27,552 bases of DNA from Chara braunii (lineage: Eukaryota; Streptophyta; Charophyceae; Charales; Characeae): contig BFEA01000693.1 in NCBI GenBank assembly GCA_003427395.1, positions 167,298-194,849 on the forward strand. Reading direction: 5' to 3'. The translations under genes were made by a program, and so were the position numbers. Shown piece after piece: positions 27,474 through 27,552 of the stretch (positions are counted from its first letter, which is position 1; every line of letters begins with the position of its first letter). A model generated the notes under the pieces. The model had not been told where the DNA came from. It made no database searches and saw only the letters and a list, made by a program, of their open reading frames with translations.

Positions 27474-27552
27474 AATGGGACGCTGGACCCGTTTTCCAGC
27501 AGGTGATGCTCCCCACCAATAGATGGAGCCGTTTCCCGGGTGGTAGTGGTGT
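27474..27552 (+). mobile_element. SINE family copy cut by the window end
   Basis: It begins with the complete head GGGACGCTGGACCCGTTTTC, then CAGCAGGTGATGCTCCCCAC and AATAGATGGAGCCGTTTCCC. It stops inside the first hairpin arm at the window end. Confidence 0.8.

Overview
The window looks like nuclear DNA of a green plant or streptophyte alga. The main evidence is one spliced gene for a plant-type CCR4 deadenylase. It carries an N-terminal MYND-like zinc finger, where the animal and yeast proteins carry leucine-rich repeats. Long introns, abundant microsatellites, poly(A)-tailed short retroelements, decayed reverse transcriptases and a fragment of mitochondrial atp1 fit a large, repeat-rich genome. 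A charophyte such as Chara would fit, but that name is a guess.

Layout. Positions 1-1802 are non-coding sequence with microsatellites, probably intron 1 or the upstream region of CCR4. Positions 1803-13675 (+) hold ten exons of CCR4. They encode 586 residues, and all introns between them are GT-AG. All the catalytic residues I can recognise are present, the stop codon is in the window, and the N-terminal exon is not visible. The introns carry tandem duplications, two poly(A)-tailed SINE-like insertions, a G-quadruplex-type tract and a 140-base N gap whose two edges are the same 70 bases.

Positions 13676-18690 hold no recognisable gene, only a long GT microsatellite, several small tandem duplications and one weak ORF. 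About 18758-19100 (-) is a broken reverse transcriptase. About 19196-20180 (+) is a cysteine-rich, frame-broken gene with four RING-like half-modules in a row. Positions 20402-20485 are three exact 28-bp repeats. About 21330-21521 is a nuclear copy of part of mitochondrial atp1, followed directly by an antisense SINE.

Positions 21947-22726 form a hAT-like non-autonomous DNA transposon with an 8-bp target duplication. About 22919-24612 (+) is the C-terminal part of a LINE reverse transcriptase, including its zinc-binding region. It is riddled with A-rich insertions, one of them bounded by a perfect 17-bp target duplication. Positions 24620-27552 hold low-GC sequence, an unidentified 179-codon ORF and several fragments of the same SINE family.

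Functionally only CCR4 looks intact. It would be the catalytic deadenylase of the CCR4-NOT complex, shortening mRNA poly(A) tails. The rest is mainly mobile-element debris. The RING-like array is the best candidate for something undescribed. The SINE family, whose internal hairpin arms differ between copies but still largely pair, is the next.
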